A DNA stretch of 64,000 nt from Nageia nagi. Taxonomy: Eukaryota; Pinophyta. The stretch spans positions 212,660,001-212,724,000 of the forward strand of contig JBITNC010000001.1 of the NCBI GenBank assembly GCA_050084985.1, read 5' to 3'. Positions 11,281-24,187 of the stretch are shown piece by piece; position 1 is the stretch's first letter; each line of letters opens with the position of its first letter. The position numbers and the translations under genes were made by a program. The notes beneath the pieces are model-generated. The model was given only the letters and a program-made list of their open reading frames with translations. It had not been told where the DNA came from and did not search any database.

Positions 11281-11285
11281 TTCTT

Positions 11286-12780
11286 TTAGCTCACTGCCAA
11301 TGTATTAATTGGTCAAATACAACTTGACCAATCAATATAAACATGAATTATGGGTTCTTGATTAAAATGGGTAATAGGTAATTGAATTACCTCTTATATA
11401 TCCCTTTGCATTAAAGGAAAGTGCATAGATATAGATGTGGATTTTTAATCCAATTAAATTTTAACTTACAACCCCCCCAAGCATGAGTTGGCTCTGCTAT
11501 TGTTACGATCTAGTTAAGGAGTAAATCAACGTTTTTTTCCTTTTTTCACTATTTATAACTAAAATTGATAAAGAAATTTCACTAAGTCACTTCCACACTT
11601 GAAAGGAGAAATAAACTCTCATTTAAAAAATAGAATAAATATAAAATTAATTTACTAAGGTTAAGTTAAACTCAAAATATATTAAATTGGTTAATTTACT
11701 AGGTGGGTGTTTTTTCTTTCATGTTAATAATCTTCAATGGTCTACCTCATTACTTAAAAAAAAGGTTGAAGGATGGTTATTTTAAGAGGATTTAAAGAAC
11801 CTAATATAAAAAAATTTATCTCATATTAAATCTCTTCTTGTCTACCTTATCACTTCAAAAGGAGGTTGAAGGATTGTGACTCGAAGAGGAGTTAAAGAGT
11901 CTCATTTAAGGTGATTTTTATTCACTTAATAGCTTCTTCACACCTTATTTTACTTCTCTAAAAAGAAGTGGTAAATAAACTTCACTTAATTACTTCCACA
12001 CTTAAAAGAAGTAAATGAATCTCATTAATTTTTAATTAAAGAATCATACTAAAAGAGGTAATGAATCTCATGGGTTAGATCAAGACTCATTAATTAAAAC
12101 ACTACTTTTTCATATTAAATAAAATATAATCAAAGGATATTTATGTTGGTTTGGGTTATAATTATCATGAGTTCTTTTATTGTTAATTTATATGCATAAA
12201 AACCTTTTAAAAATAAACATCAATGAGTTGGAGGTGATGACCAACCATTGATTCTATATTTCTTGTGTACCCATTTACCACACCATAAGCTGTAGAGCCA
12301 GACCTAGAGATGAATATCAAGTTTTAAGATAATAGTGGTCACTTTTTGTTAGGTTATTATAAATAAGAAGGCTATTATTGAATTACACTATTAAGATAGT
12401 CTTCATCAGCATTCCTCGAGCCCCATTGCACTAAGAGGACCACCTTAGATACCAAGTTGATACTTTGCCATAGATTACCTATAGGATTTCAACCTACCCT
12501 TATTTAAACACCTGACTAGAAAAATTAATCAAGAAAAATTAATAAAAATAAAATAAATAATTCATATCACTCACTAAAAAATATTAATTCAATTTATTAA
12601 TAAAATTATATAATATAATCATGTTGAAAAGTTGAGTTTCTAAATTGTTTGTTCATATAATTATTTTCTTACAAATATAAAATGATAAAAAAAATATTAT
12701 GGTTATTCTATATCTTTTTACCTTATTTCAATCCAAAATTATATTCCTTTTCCTATCAAAAATAAATAAAAAAAAAACAA
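11286..12780. repeat. AT-rich region with diverged tandem units
   Basis: I see no gene. Between about 11560 and 12070, units recur in diverged form: a TCTACCT-ATTACTT---GGTTGAAGGAT unit at 11740 and again at 11839, and a TTCACT-A-TCACTTCCACACTT unit at 11578 and again near 11980. No trnH or other plastid gene could be found to the right of psbA, so the insert seems to end near 11285. Confidence 0.45.
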
Positions 12781-12789
12781 AAAATACAA

Positions 12790-14700
12790 GAGGATCTTAA
12801 TGTAAATGTTGAAGATCACTCATTGCATCTTGTAGTACCAGCCTTGGAGAATTATCTTACTTCTCCTTTTGAGGTTATAAAGGATGATTATAATATTAAA
12901 AATGAGGAAATAAATATAAAAATTAAGAATATTATAGCATATTTAGTTGAGTTATAATATATTCTTCTTAATCTTATTCAACCTTTAGAAAACTTCATTG
13001 GATCCTATGAAGAGCTAGAGTATAATGCAACAAATTCCTCATCTCTATCATGAGATGAATATGACACTAAATATAAAATATTTAATATAAATATTAAGAT
13101 ATTATTGACATGAATTGATGAATTAAACTCTTCTTATTCCTCTCCTTTTGAGACTATCAAGCCTCTAACTAAGTCTCATGAATTTGGTTCATGGAGGGAC
13201 AAACTTGATATTAGCATCAAAGATTTTGATATAAAATCAATTATTGGATCTCATGAATTCCTAGAGCTTGATGCTATGAATTCTTCATATTCACTTTGTA
13301 ATGAATATTATACTAAAAATGAATATCTTAGCATGGATTCTAAGGATCCTTTAGATCACCTTATAAAAATATAATCTTATTCCCATGCTCCTCTTGAAAT
13401 CGTAAGACATCGTATTGAATCTCATGATCCTCTTGAGTTTAGTGTTATAAATTTTTCACCCTCAAGTCATGGAAAGAAATTGAGGATTTTTATATATAAA
13501 TTGAAAGAATTTTGGCTTATCTCATAGAACCTAAGGAGTCTCAAAAATAAACAAATGAAAAACATGAAGATAAAACTTCTAGGTTTAATACACATAAGCT
13601 TAGAAATAAAACTCCACATAGGGAAGGAGGATATCCTAGTTATGTCGATGAAAATGATTTTGATAAGGTTGTATGCCATTTAACTCAGTTAAATATACCT
13701 TCAAAATACTAATCTAGTTTTCCTTAAAATTGAAAATATGATAGAGAGGATGGTCTTGTAATAGATAAGCCACACATACCTCTTTCTGGATCTCAAACAA
13801 TTGGAGATGTTTCTCAAAGGGTATCCTACAAACTTAAACATAATGATGCAATATAATTTTCACCAAAGAGGTGAATATTTGATTCCTTAATGAAAAAAGA
13901 TGATTTTTCACCATTAATAATATCTATGATTGATGATTTGAATTATCAAATTTCCATACATACAATAACTTCAAATTCCCATTCTAAACCAAAACAACAA
14001 ATGAAGATGCATAATAATTATTTCTTAGCATGGAGTCTAACACATCAACTTAGTATGAGGGGCAAGGAGATACTCATTATAGAACCCAAAAGGGTGGTCC
14101 AAAAAATCAATTTGAAATCTTAAATATACCCTCTTATGATGATATAAGAATAGAATAAATAACACCATATATTTATGATCTACATAAGAAATCCTTCAAC
14201 AAATTGGTTAATGAAGTAAAATAAAAAGAATTAAAATAACAAAAATATGTCTTCTATAATCAATATGAAAAACCAACTAGGTTTACTAATAAACTAAGAC
14301 ATGAGAATATAGGATAAAAATATGAGAAAGAAGCTAATAAAAATCAACACAATCAATCTTGGTTGCAATCATCATCACCTCTTAATCATAGAACTTATAG
14401 ATATCAAGATCCTTACCTTAATCAACAAAAGGAAGCATCTCTTAAATATTTAGCTTATCACTATCAAAGGTCCTTATTATCTTCTTTATTGCCTTATGAA
14501 AAAGTATATTATGATTTAGAATCATCATCCAAACAAGGGTATAGACCTTTCCAAGAATATGAAGAAGCAAATCCAAGAAATGAAGAATTTCTTATGTATT
14601 TACAAATTCAACCAAAAGAAAAGGTAACAAAAGAATATAACTTTCGTGAAAGGTTAAATGAAATAGAAAGAGAATTAGGTATGCAAGATAAATAAAATAT
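12790..14700 (+). pseudogene. N-terminal gag region of element E
   Basis: Mostly readable in one frame at a time, with stops at intervals. It encodes an acidic, Ser/Asn/Glu-rich protein with recurring phrases such as SSPFE, SHEF-ELDAMNSS and SHDPLEF, which suggests an internal repeat. The longest intact part is 110 codons at 14363-14695, rich in Gln, Tyr and Glu and ending in a coiled-coil-like RERLNEIEREL. No domain of known function is recognised. The position before the gag core suggests a leader part of Gag. Confidence 0.55.
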
Positions 14701-14754
14701 GTCTTATGAAATAAGTTGTAATGAATCAATTCATCTTGATGTTTATAAAAAGGA

Positions 14755-15550
14755 AATTAATTACAAATTTGAAATTTCAAATATCAAACCATTCAAAGAA
14801 AAGGAAGATCCTAAAGAATATTTAAGATAATTTAAATACTCATATTATTTTATTTCTAATGATGATTCATTAATGTTATGTATTTTTCCCATGACACTTG
14901 CTGATCGAGTAATGAATTGGTACAATAATTTACCACAATATAGTATTTATTCATTTTTCTATTTGAAAAATATGTTCTTATAACATTTTAGAATTAATAT
15001 CAAAGGAAAATATTCTATCATGGATCTTGCAAAACTACAATAATTCCATGATGAATCAATCATAGAATTTATTTCATGATGAAGGGTCATACTAACTAAC
15101 ATACCTTATATTTTACCTCAAGGAGAGTTTGTTAAATTATTTATTCAAAGTTCTTTAAGGCCTATTGCTAGTATATTACAAATTCAACAACATAGGACCT
15201 TTAAAGAAGCTATTACCCAAGTAGTTGTAATCAAGAAAGTAAAAATCTAGGATGGTGAAATAAAAATTAACAATCAAGAAAGGTATCAAAGACCAAAACA
15301 AATGTTTACACTTGTACTAGAATCTCTTTTTGATATTTTGATAAAATTATGTGGTCATCAAATTATTAACTTGCTATAAAACCAAAAAATCCTAAAGTAA
15401 AATAAAGCAAATGGTATAACAAAAAATATTTTTGTAAGTATCATCATCAAAAGGGGCATGATACAAATAATTGTAGAATATTAAAAGATAAAATTCAAGA
15501 TTTAATCAATGATAGTAAGTTGGAAGTGGATAATCCTATTTCTATCTGAA
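14755..15550 (+). pseudogene. gag core and zinc knuckle of element E
   Basis: The translation matches the plant retrotransposon gag domain: KEDPKEYLR-FKYSYYF, then LCIFPMTLADRVMNWYNNLP, IYSFFYLKNMFL, MDLAKLQ-FHDESIIEFI and LRPIASILQIQ. Next comes a zinc knuckle at 15433-15474, C-K-Y-H-x4-H-x4-C, followed by LKDKIQDLIN. The protein would form the virus-like particle core and bind RNA. Several stops interrupt it. Confidence 0.8.
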
Positions 15551-15879
15551 AATCAAAATTTAAGAATTTGTTGGAACTCACTTCCTCTATATCAAGTAAA
15601 TACTATAAACATTCTACCTAGTTACAATCAAAGGATACGTACTTGGAATCAAAATGACCAACAACAACAATAATAGTTAAAAATCTCATCAATAAAAATA
15701 TTCTTATTTTAGTTGTTACAACAATCTAAAACTTAAAAATATGTTATGAATCAAATACTTAAAGAAATTGAAATGGATGTAAGTAATCCTAAAAATTTTA
15801 TTTCATTCATTGAAAATATTAAAATAGGCCTACAACCCTTAATTTCATTTTATGATTATGAGATAAAACCAAATAATGG

Positions 15880-16400
15880 ACCTCAGGATTAGATCCTCCT
15901 TTACATATCATCAGTAAAGTATATGGTAAGTTTGTTAAGAGAATATTAATAGATAAAGGATCAGATATCAATATCATGTCTACTTCATATCAAAAATTTA
16001 ATCTTCCCTTATCTTATATTTCTATACCATCTTTGAAAATAAATATATTCAATAATGCCTTATGTTCAACAATAGGATCAATAGTATTACCCATCACTAT
16101 CTGGTCCAAGATAATATAATCATGGCTACATATTATTGAAGGAGATATACAATAGTATAATGTTCTTTTAGCGATATTCCATTATGTTGTAAGAGATGAA
16201 AATCCATACTCACATTACAACATTACACAATGATCAAAGAAAGTTATCACCATAGAAAATTCAAAAAGAAAAATAACATTTATCTCTATTAAAGGACTAT
16301 TTCAAACCATGTCAGTTTCATATTCTATTTTTAGAGAACTTACCCCCTTAGATAAGATATGTTTGGGTTATGAAAGTCCTTTTCTATAGGGGCATCATTG
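15880..16400 (+). pseudogene. Protease remnant of element E
   Basis: A retropepsin-like segment contains ILIDKGSDINIMS, the active-site loop, where the family has DSGSSVN. The Ser of the catalytic triplet has become Lys, so the enzyme would be dead. A C-terminal extension is readable to about 16400, with LTPLDKICLGYESPFL before a stop. Reverse transcriptase should follow but does not. Confidence 0.65.
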
Positions 16401-18319
16401 TAAAGATAAGAGATGTGAAGTAAAATCCAAAGAAGATTATATAGATGAAATGCAATCATTAGAACAATCTAATATGGTGTTCAATAATATGATGAAAAAA
16501 AACTCAAGACTTGAGTGGATCAAAATGACTATCTTTACACAAAACATGAACCAACATATTTTCCATCTAAGCCTCCATGGGTCTATCAATGCTTATCTCC
16601 AACATTAGGCTTCAATGTTCAACACTTAAAGATATCTAATTTCATATCCTATGAATCCTTGGGAAATCAAAACATCCATATTTTAGAAAAGAAATAGAAT
16701 AATGAGAACCTAAATTTTATGCCATTATTAAAGCTCAAATCATAAACTATTCAACACTTATATTATAAATAATGGGTTATATTAATTGAGATAAAGAAAT
16801 TTTATGGTAAGTTAAGAAATTACATTAAGCATGAATATTTTATTTTCTATCACCAATTATAGCATGATATTGATGAATGTCACCAATTGAAGCATGTATT
16901 TTAGGATTTAATAAATGATGGATGATTCAAGATGGATATACCTTTAATGATAGATCTTGATTTACTTCATCTATTATTGATGCATTCATTAAGCATATTA
17001 ATATATTATACACAGTCAAATGATGATAAACTATATTGGTCACATTGGAGAAATCATCCTTCATCATACTTTTTATTTCCTTGTATTTCACATCCTTCAC
17101 ACTAAAGGATTCATCCTTCTCCTAATTGACTATAATTGCTTATCATAAAAAGTAAAAAATATTAAAAATCTAAAAATCCTAAAAAATAATATATCTTAAA
17201 AATATATCTAAAAAATAAAAAATTCTATAAAAGTATAAAATTATATCTATATATGTATACTCAAAAATTACATTTTTGGAGAATCTTGGCTATTGAGTGT
17301 GCTGCCTTATGTATCCATACCATATCACTATGTTCATTTTGTTTTATTTATTACTTTCATATCATAAAGTTTTTAAAGTGTCAAATATGATGATTCTAGT
17401 AGCTTACCAAGTTATATGTACAAACTTTACATCCATCCACATATTATTCATATATATAACTATATGTATAAATAAAGTAGTTTATGAATATAATATTTAT
17501 ATTTGATTTTATCAAAATATCTTCTACAAAGTTTTTGAAACTTAAGATGATAAACAAATATTTTTAGGATATTATGAACTCACACACATTTTCACATTTT
17601 AAAATCTCAAAATAATCAAAAGCTAGATGTTCTTTGAGCATAATTTTGAGTGTTTATTATCCTATTATTTTGCTTCTTCCTCAACCCGAGAGCTAGGATA
17701 GAGGAAAAGAGAATAGAAAAAAAGAAAATAAATAAATATATATATATATGTATATAGATAGAAAAAAGATTCAAAAAAATTATTATAAATATAGATGTAG
17801 AATTCTTGGGTTATTACAGTATCCTTTATCAGGGCTATGGATGCTTGATTGGCAATAGAGCAAGGTTATAATGGGATCTAGGGGTTAGTCTTCTCTGTGG
17901 CAATGGATGCCCAATTGGTAGTGAAGTATACCTTATTAAGTAGTAATATATTCAATCTTATGATGGACCATTGTACATTCATATAAATTAATTAGCTTAT
18001 ATATGTTATACTCTTGAAATATTAAGTTTGTGAGTGTTAAGAGAAGGGAATAAATATCATTATATAGACATGAGTTTATAGTAAACTAATGTGTATTATA
18101 ACATTATTTTATATCATCTTAGTAGATAAAACCAAAATAAAAGATCATTTGATGAAGTTAATATTGAATGTTTTATTTATTGTACTTCTTTATTATATTA
18201 TCCATTCATTCCACCTAACAATATATACATTATTATTATAATCTTGGTAAGTTAGTAGCATGTTATCTTATTACATATATTTTTATAGGTTGTTAAATTT
18301 GATGTGCTTCTACATTTTT

Positions 18320-18640
18320 TGGGAGAATGAGCAAGTACTTACTCTCCCAAAACCTCTTTCTTATACCCTTATCTACAAGTTTAAGCAAAAAATTGCTTCT
18401 ATTAAATTGATAGAATTCAACCCTAGAACATTGTTAAATTTCATAGCTTCCATTATACTTGGGATTGAGAATAAAAAATTATTCTTCCCATAGGGATTGA
18501 AAGTCAGTGTCCTCTCATTACCCATTTCATAATATTATTAAATTTTATATCTTTCATTATTCTTTAAGATCAAGAGCAAGCAATTGCTCTTCCTTTTGAA
18601 TTGAAATTTAATATTCTTTTTCCCATTACAATCATTACCA
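18320..18640. repeat. Diverged direct repeat carrying small palindromes
   Basis: Two related segments, both with AATTTCAT / AATTTTAT and CATTAT-CTT stretches, contain palindromes with a 6-nt loop: AAGCA-AAAAAT-TGCTT (18383-18398), AGAATA-AAAAAT-TATTCT (18468-18485) and AGAGCA-AGCAAT-TGCTCT (18573-18590). The arms differ but each pair is fully complementary. Confidence 0.6.
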
Positions 18641-20566
18641 TCAACCCATAAACTAATGTGTTATACCATATCCCATACCCCTTATACATAGAATACTTTA
18701 AATAGCCAAGTTTGGTAAGTGATGCAATCTAATAATGTAATTTTATTTTTATTTTTATAATAAGAATTAAAAAATATGAAACAAATATAAAATTTAATAT
18801 TCTTATCTAACAAAAAATAAATAGCAATCCCATCATGAAACCTTAATGGAAGGCAATCAACATCCTTTCCTTGTTCATGACTCCTTTATGAGGCATCATT
18901 AATATTAAATACTCAAAATATAAAATCCATAAAATACATATGAAAAAATTAAAATTTGTATTATAACCATCATGTTGTGTTTTAAAAAAAAATCAATCAA
19001 AATAAGTATTCAATTTTGAGATATGCCATAACATTGCTATGTGGCATGTCGAAGTAATCCCACTAACTAAAAAAAATGTTTCTAAGTGTCTTAAAGATAT
19101 ACAATCATAAATCTTACATCTACTAAAAATTTGAATAATTAATATCATGAATAATATTAATTAACTTATAAATGTCATTACTTATAATTATTATATTTTT
19201 CCAATATCCTTATTATTATGTTTTAAATATTTTTTTGTTGCCTCCACCATCTAAAGAGATTTCACACCATTGCTATATGGCACATTGATGTAAGCCCATA
19301 ATCAACAATCTTTGCAAAATACTAATCAATAGTTGAAAATCAAAAATCAAATCCTTATTCATCTTAAAGGGGAGCCATGATGCTAAAATCAACATCATGT
19401 TTGAAGTAAGACCACAATCACACAACACAAACATGGTTGGAACTCTTTTAAGATATACCTCAACTAAATGTAAAACATTATCAATTGAAAAATCAAAAGC
19501 TATATATCTATTCATGAACTAAGGTAATTATGGTTATCTATAACATATAAAAGGAAAATTATTTTCAATATCAATAATATCATGAGAGTTAGATGCTTGT
19601 ATATTATTAATATTCATAAAAAAATACATATTATCATTAATCATTTTTGACACCTAACTTGGGTTGTCTCTTTTTTGGCTCAATATTTGAAGGAGAATAC
19701 ACTCAATTTTCTTAATATAAAAAGCCTAATCATGGAAATGCATGATTATAATAAATTTTACAAAATATTATCATGAGACCCATTCTGATGGGATAGAGAG
19801 CAAAATAATCAAAATCAATTATATACATAAAATAAGCTTCTTATCATATACTATCTTCAAAATGGTATATGGAGATGAACTAAAGTATTTTCACATACCT
19901 ACCTCATAAAAACACATAGTATAGAGATAAACACAAGTGTAGTTTTGATGTACAATCTTACTATTTTCAAAATACATCGATCATAAATGTTTAAAGTTCA
20001 TATTCGATCATGATTGGGGCAACTATAATTTTCTATGACTCCAAAAGCAAATCTCTTGTATTTACCTTTAAGCATTGATATTGCAAGGTAAATTCATCTA
20101 AGAGGTTAGCTAAATTAAATTCATTAGATCTTAAGTAAATTTGATTTTTGTTTCTTGTAAAACATCATCTTGAGATCCCATTTGCTAGAATAATAGAAAA
20201 TATTTAAACTTGAACATGTATACCTATAAATGCTTCCTATTACATACTTATCTCAACATAACAACATATGTAGATGTACATAAGTATAACTTTAGGATGT
20301 ATCCTACATGATTACTACAAAAAAATATGAATCATACTAAGTTATGGTTATGATAACTAAGTTTGAAAATATCCTTTGATGAAGTTATATAATAGCCTCA
20401 TTATAAAATCAAAATGATTGCCCAAATCTTATGAGACACCATAATATCACTAAATATATGATCAAACTATCGAAGATAGGTTCCAAATCTTTCAAGATAC
20501 ATAATAATAAAAATAAAATTATAATCCCCCTTCTAAACCATGTGTTACTATAACATATTATAAATA

Positions 20567-20569
<3 letters not shown>

Positions 20570-20598
<29 letters not shown>
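20570..20598. repeat. (TA)n microsatellite
   Basis: An uninterrupted run of about 14 TA units, ending in TATGTCC. It is self-complementary and likely to vary in length. Confidence 0.95.
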
Positions 20599-20601
<3 letters not shown>

Positions 20602-22429
20602 AAAAAATTCAAATCCCTACCCTTAGCATTTTTATATGCTTTTTGTAAGTTAAAAAAATTATAATAATAAATAAATAAATAATCATCAAAAATCCAAAAC
20701 AAAAAATGTATTTGAGCTCTTCATTTTAATGCTCTCATACATATATTCATTAGTCTTTTTTTCAAAATTATAAATAACTTTGTAAAAAAATTAAAAATGA
20801 CAAAATGAGTTCTTAAACCTCTTCCTTGAATAAATTTAGCTTAATATCATGATAAAAGTATAAAAACACTTAAAATGCTCATACTCAAAAATTTAAATGA
20901 AATAACTATGCTCAGGGTCCCTTATAAGGTAACATCAAGAAAATTATCTTTTGTAACTCATGCAAAAAAAAAACATATACCCATAAAACCCTAAAAAATA
21001 AAAAATGTATCAAGGATAAAATAGAAATAAGTTTTTCTCTTGTTTACTTGATCCAAACCCAAATGTTTTGAGAATACCTAAAACTCTTGAATAAATTTGA
21101 ATTCAAAAAATGACCCTTCTTTTAATAGAAAAAAGAAGGATGGGTTTTGATATGATTAAAATTGTTGGATGAATTTTTACATAAGATCATCAAGTAACTC
21201 ATTTGTTGGGACAAAAGTAGAATAATCAAAGCTTTGTATTTATAATGGATCTTCTTTATCACATGCTAGCTATGGCATATGCTTGATGGCTAAGACTCCT
21301 TCTATATTCAACCAACATAGTACAAAAGTATAATGGTACTATCTAAATTATGCCTTGCACTACAACCCTTATTGCTTTCAAAATATATTAAACATAAAAG
21401 AATAAATAATGGATTTAGTCATAATCCTATCACTCAAATTTAGCTTATTTATAGATAAGAAGTTAATTCAAAATCTTGACCTAAGTTTAGAAACACAAGT
21501 ATAGAACTTGATTGCACTCTTTTTTAGATAGGCAAAGTTTTTGAATTACCTCCCACTTCTAACAATAGATAATTCAAAAAGAGAAAAAATGTAAACATTC
21601 AAAAATGTACCTTTCACTTATGACATATCAAATCAATCATTATTCTTATCATAAGGGTTAACTATCGAATGCAAGATCATAGAACAAATTGTTAATTAGA
21701 TCAAAATCAAGATTTAATACTATTCAAAAGAGGTTTTAAAAATTATTAAAATGAGATACTTAAATATGTTTCTTTTATTGATTTTATTATATTATATTTA
21801 TGTACTCTTAACCCTCTTTCTAATCCTTCAAATGGAAAAGAAAATGGAGCTATGATTTGTGAGTTATGGCCTTTTGAAAATTGGGTAAAAAATCATAATT
21901 CAATCCTAGTTGTTGATGATTTTGTCCAAATGTTGGCAACTAAGTCCAATCACTGGTGCTTGATACTCAATCATTGGTAACCTTAAAATGCATAAAATTA
22001 AGTTAAAAATGAAAAAATTTAAAGCATTTGAGAAATAAAGTAAAGAATGACTGATATCTTATCATCCCATGCCAACTCACTTTAGATTAATATCATGACA
22101 AGGCTAGATATGCATTTCCATCTAGATTTTTATCTTAAGAATAGCAACTTTAGTAGTTTCCAAGATCTATAAATAAACCTTCAATAGTGAAGTAGAAGGA
22201 ATCAAATTGAATGCAATCTTATTCTACCATAATACATTCAAACTTTAGTAAGTAAATGCATTTCATTTTTTCATGCTTTCATACTTATATTTTATTATAA
22301 TTCCATACATTTTAAACTATGTGAGTAGGTATGTTTTGATGTGTTGTTTATGTATATGCAGGATTTATAGGAATAGGAGGTGATTTGAGAAAAAAAGAGC
22401 CAAAGAACTAGCAAAAAAGAAATAATCAA

Positions 22430-22707
22430 CAATTACTTGGATCTTTTAGATGATGGCAAACAAGGCCTCCAAGAGGCCCATATCATTTATTATACTAAAG
22501 CCCTCCATGCAAGGTAAAATCTATAAACAAAATTAAGGTTTACTCATAAATAATAGAAAATGGTGTTGATTGTGATATCTCTCATCTTATATGCATGTAG
22601 AGTTATTTTTTGAGCCTCTAATACCTTATCATTCCTTTATATAACCACATAGGTTAAGATTTTTAAAAATACATTGATTAAAGAGATACCTCTTATTATC
22701 ATGGAGG
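22430..22707 (-). pseudogene. 3' part of a LINE reverse transcriptase
   Basis: Directly left of element C, the minus strand reads RGISLINVFLKILTYVVI, the LINE reverse-transcriptase block usually given as RGISLLNxxxKIL, followed by a degenerate stretch resembling the R-x-I-x-DNI block. It continues the LINE whose 5' part lies at 49124-50390. Element C separates the two halves. The left limit is uncertain because the sequence quickly loses similarity to anything I recognise. Confidence 0.7.
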
Positions 22708-22712
22708 GTAAG
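22708..22712. repeat. Target-site duplication of element C, left copy
   Basis: GTAAG just before the LTR. The right copy at 49124-49128 is GTAAT, so four of five bases agree, as expected for an old insertion. Confidence 0.7.
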
Positions 22713-23479
22713 TGTAAATGCCTAAAAATTATTTATTATTTATTTAATAAATCATATTTATACTTTTAAAATAACTTAATACAATATTACATATGTTAAG
22801 ATAAAGTTGATATTACAATGCAATGCCATGTGTTATATTAAATACTATATCATTTATCATTGTTTATATTTTAAAGTATCTTTAATACAACAAAGTTTAT
22901 ATTATTGCTAGAGGTCGATCTTCACTCTTTTTTATGTTCTTATAGGTTATATATACAAGTGAAATAGGTTGACCTCCACAAATCAAAACTCTTTGATATG
23001 ATAAGATCTCTAAGAAATTATATTTTTCTATCTTCATCAAGTAATTGTGTCCCTTAACACCACCTATTATGAGAAATTATTATACTCTAAGATATAAAAC
23101 TTTTTATCTTTTATGCATGGTATAATTTGATATATCCTATGTAATTAATGATGTGCTTCTCTTGTGTTGTTAACGGTATGCTTCTCTTAGGCTATTAGCA
23201 ACATGCGTCTACTAGATTGAGGGTTTCAAATTCTGGTAGCAAAGGCTATTGATTTGTAATAGCAAAGATCCATCATAAGCTCATCTCTAATCTAATTCCA
23301 ATCCTCTAAATACTCATTGCTATCTACTTTTGAGGGTTGTACATACACCTCATATCAGGTGTATGTTTTTCATGTATATTTATTTTCTCTAATATAGTGT
23401 ATATTATCTATTTCTTCTTATATTATAGATCAATTTATTTATTATGTATATTCATATTTTACATAATTTAGAGTCTACA
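22713..23479 (+). repeat. 5' LTR of element C
   Basis: 767 bp, from TGTAAATGCC to AGAGTCTACA. It aligns with 48355-49123 over its whole length, sharing stretches such as TATTATTGCTAGAGGTC and ATTATGAGAAATTATTATACT. Many scattered substitutions separate the two, so the insertion is old. The primer-binding site follows after two or three bases. Confidence 0.92.
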
Positions 23480-23482
23480 TTT

Positions 23483-23501
23483 TGGTGAACCCTGATTGAT
23501 C
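23483..23501 (+). other. Primer-binding site of element C
   Basis: TGGTGAACCCTGATTGATC, three bases after the LTR. TGG pairs with the CCA end of the priming tRNA. The first ten bases equal those of elements A and B. I could not assign the tRNA with confidence. Confidence 0.7.
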
Positions 23502-24187
23502 TTATAAACCTTAAAAAAGTTTATTTTAGGGCATCACTTTTTTTAGGAGTCTTACATTAGAAATCTTTGGTTTTGTTTGCTTTTTGGTTGAGTTAATTTT
23601 CTTCAAATTTAGAAAATTTCATTGCTTTGAAAAAAACAATTTCCTAAAAAAATATCATTGTAGAAAAACCTAATTTTTGGTGGTCATTTTATTTCATTTA
23701 ATGGGATCTAGCATTAGAAAACTTTATCCAAATCATAGATAAATATAATTGTGAAATTTTTCTAGGTACAGTTTTGTATACTTTTATTAATTTTGAGAAT
23801 TTTTTTTGTAAAAAATGTCACATTGAAAGATCATAAATTTTAAAAATATTTTGCAACTATTTGGTGACATGTTTCATGATCAAAACTTGCCACAATTATA
23901 GGTCATAATAGTAGAAAACTTTTTGAGATTAATTTGAGCTTATTACATGCATTTTTATCAAGATTTCTAAATATTTTTAAATATTTTTAAATAAAATATT
24001 TTTGCATAAAAAAACTATATTTTAAAGGTTATTTTTTTGAATTTTAAAAGTTCTAGCCTTACAAAACTTGTCCCACATCATAGATATACATGCTACCAAT
24101 TTGTTTTTAATATTTTATGGTGTAAAAGTGCTTATTTTATCATATTTTTAATGTTTTACACAAAAATCTATATATTAATATTTTATC

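Larger units (their letters stand above)
8590..11285. other. Nuclear insert of plastid DNA (NUPT), two joined fragments
   Basis: The left part carries, on the minus strand and in plastid order, the 3' end of rpl2, then rps19, rpl22 and rps3. The right part carries psbA on the plus strand with its 3' hairpin. All five are broken or heavily substituted, mostly C to T and G to A, so this is an old nuclear copy and not plastid contamination. In plastid genomes as I know them it is the 3' end of psbA that faces the rpl2/inverted-repeat side. Here the 5' end of psbA meets the 3' half of rpl2, so the two fragments were joined or rearranged after leaving the plastid. Confidence 0.92.
12790..16700 (+). 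mobile_element. Tat-type Ty3/gypsy gag-protease fragment (element E)
   Basis: Plus-strand remnants run in order: a long acidic N-terminal region, a retrotransposon gag domain, a C-x2-H-x4-H-x4-C zinc knuckle and a retropepsin. The knuckle type is shared with elements A, B and F in this window. No reverse transcriptase or integrase follows, and no LTR pair was found, so this is a truncated or internally deleted copy. Stops and frameshifts are frequent. Confidence 0.75.
16700..22430. other. AT-rich region with no recognised gene
   Basis: Six-frame reading shows only short chance frames (up to 97 codons) without family motifs. Visible structures are a short (TA)n run at 17740-17760, an imperfect pair of palindrome-bearing segments at 18320-18640, a (TA)n microsatellite at 20570-20598, and many A/T homopolymer runs. 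Nothing resembles an RNA gene. Confidence 0.5.

Noticed and set aside
11190-11460. trnH or another tRNA to the right of psbA
   Set aside because: No acceptor stem, anticodon loop or T-loop sequence could be fitted.
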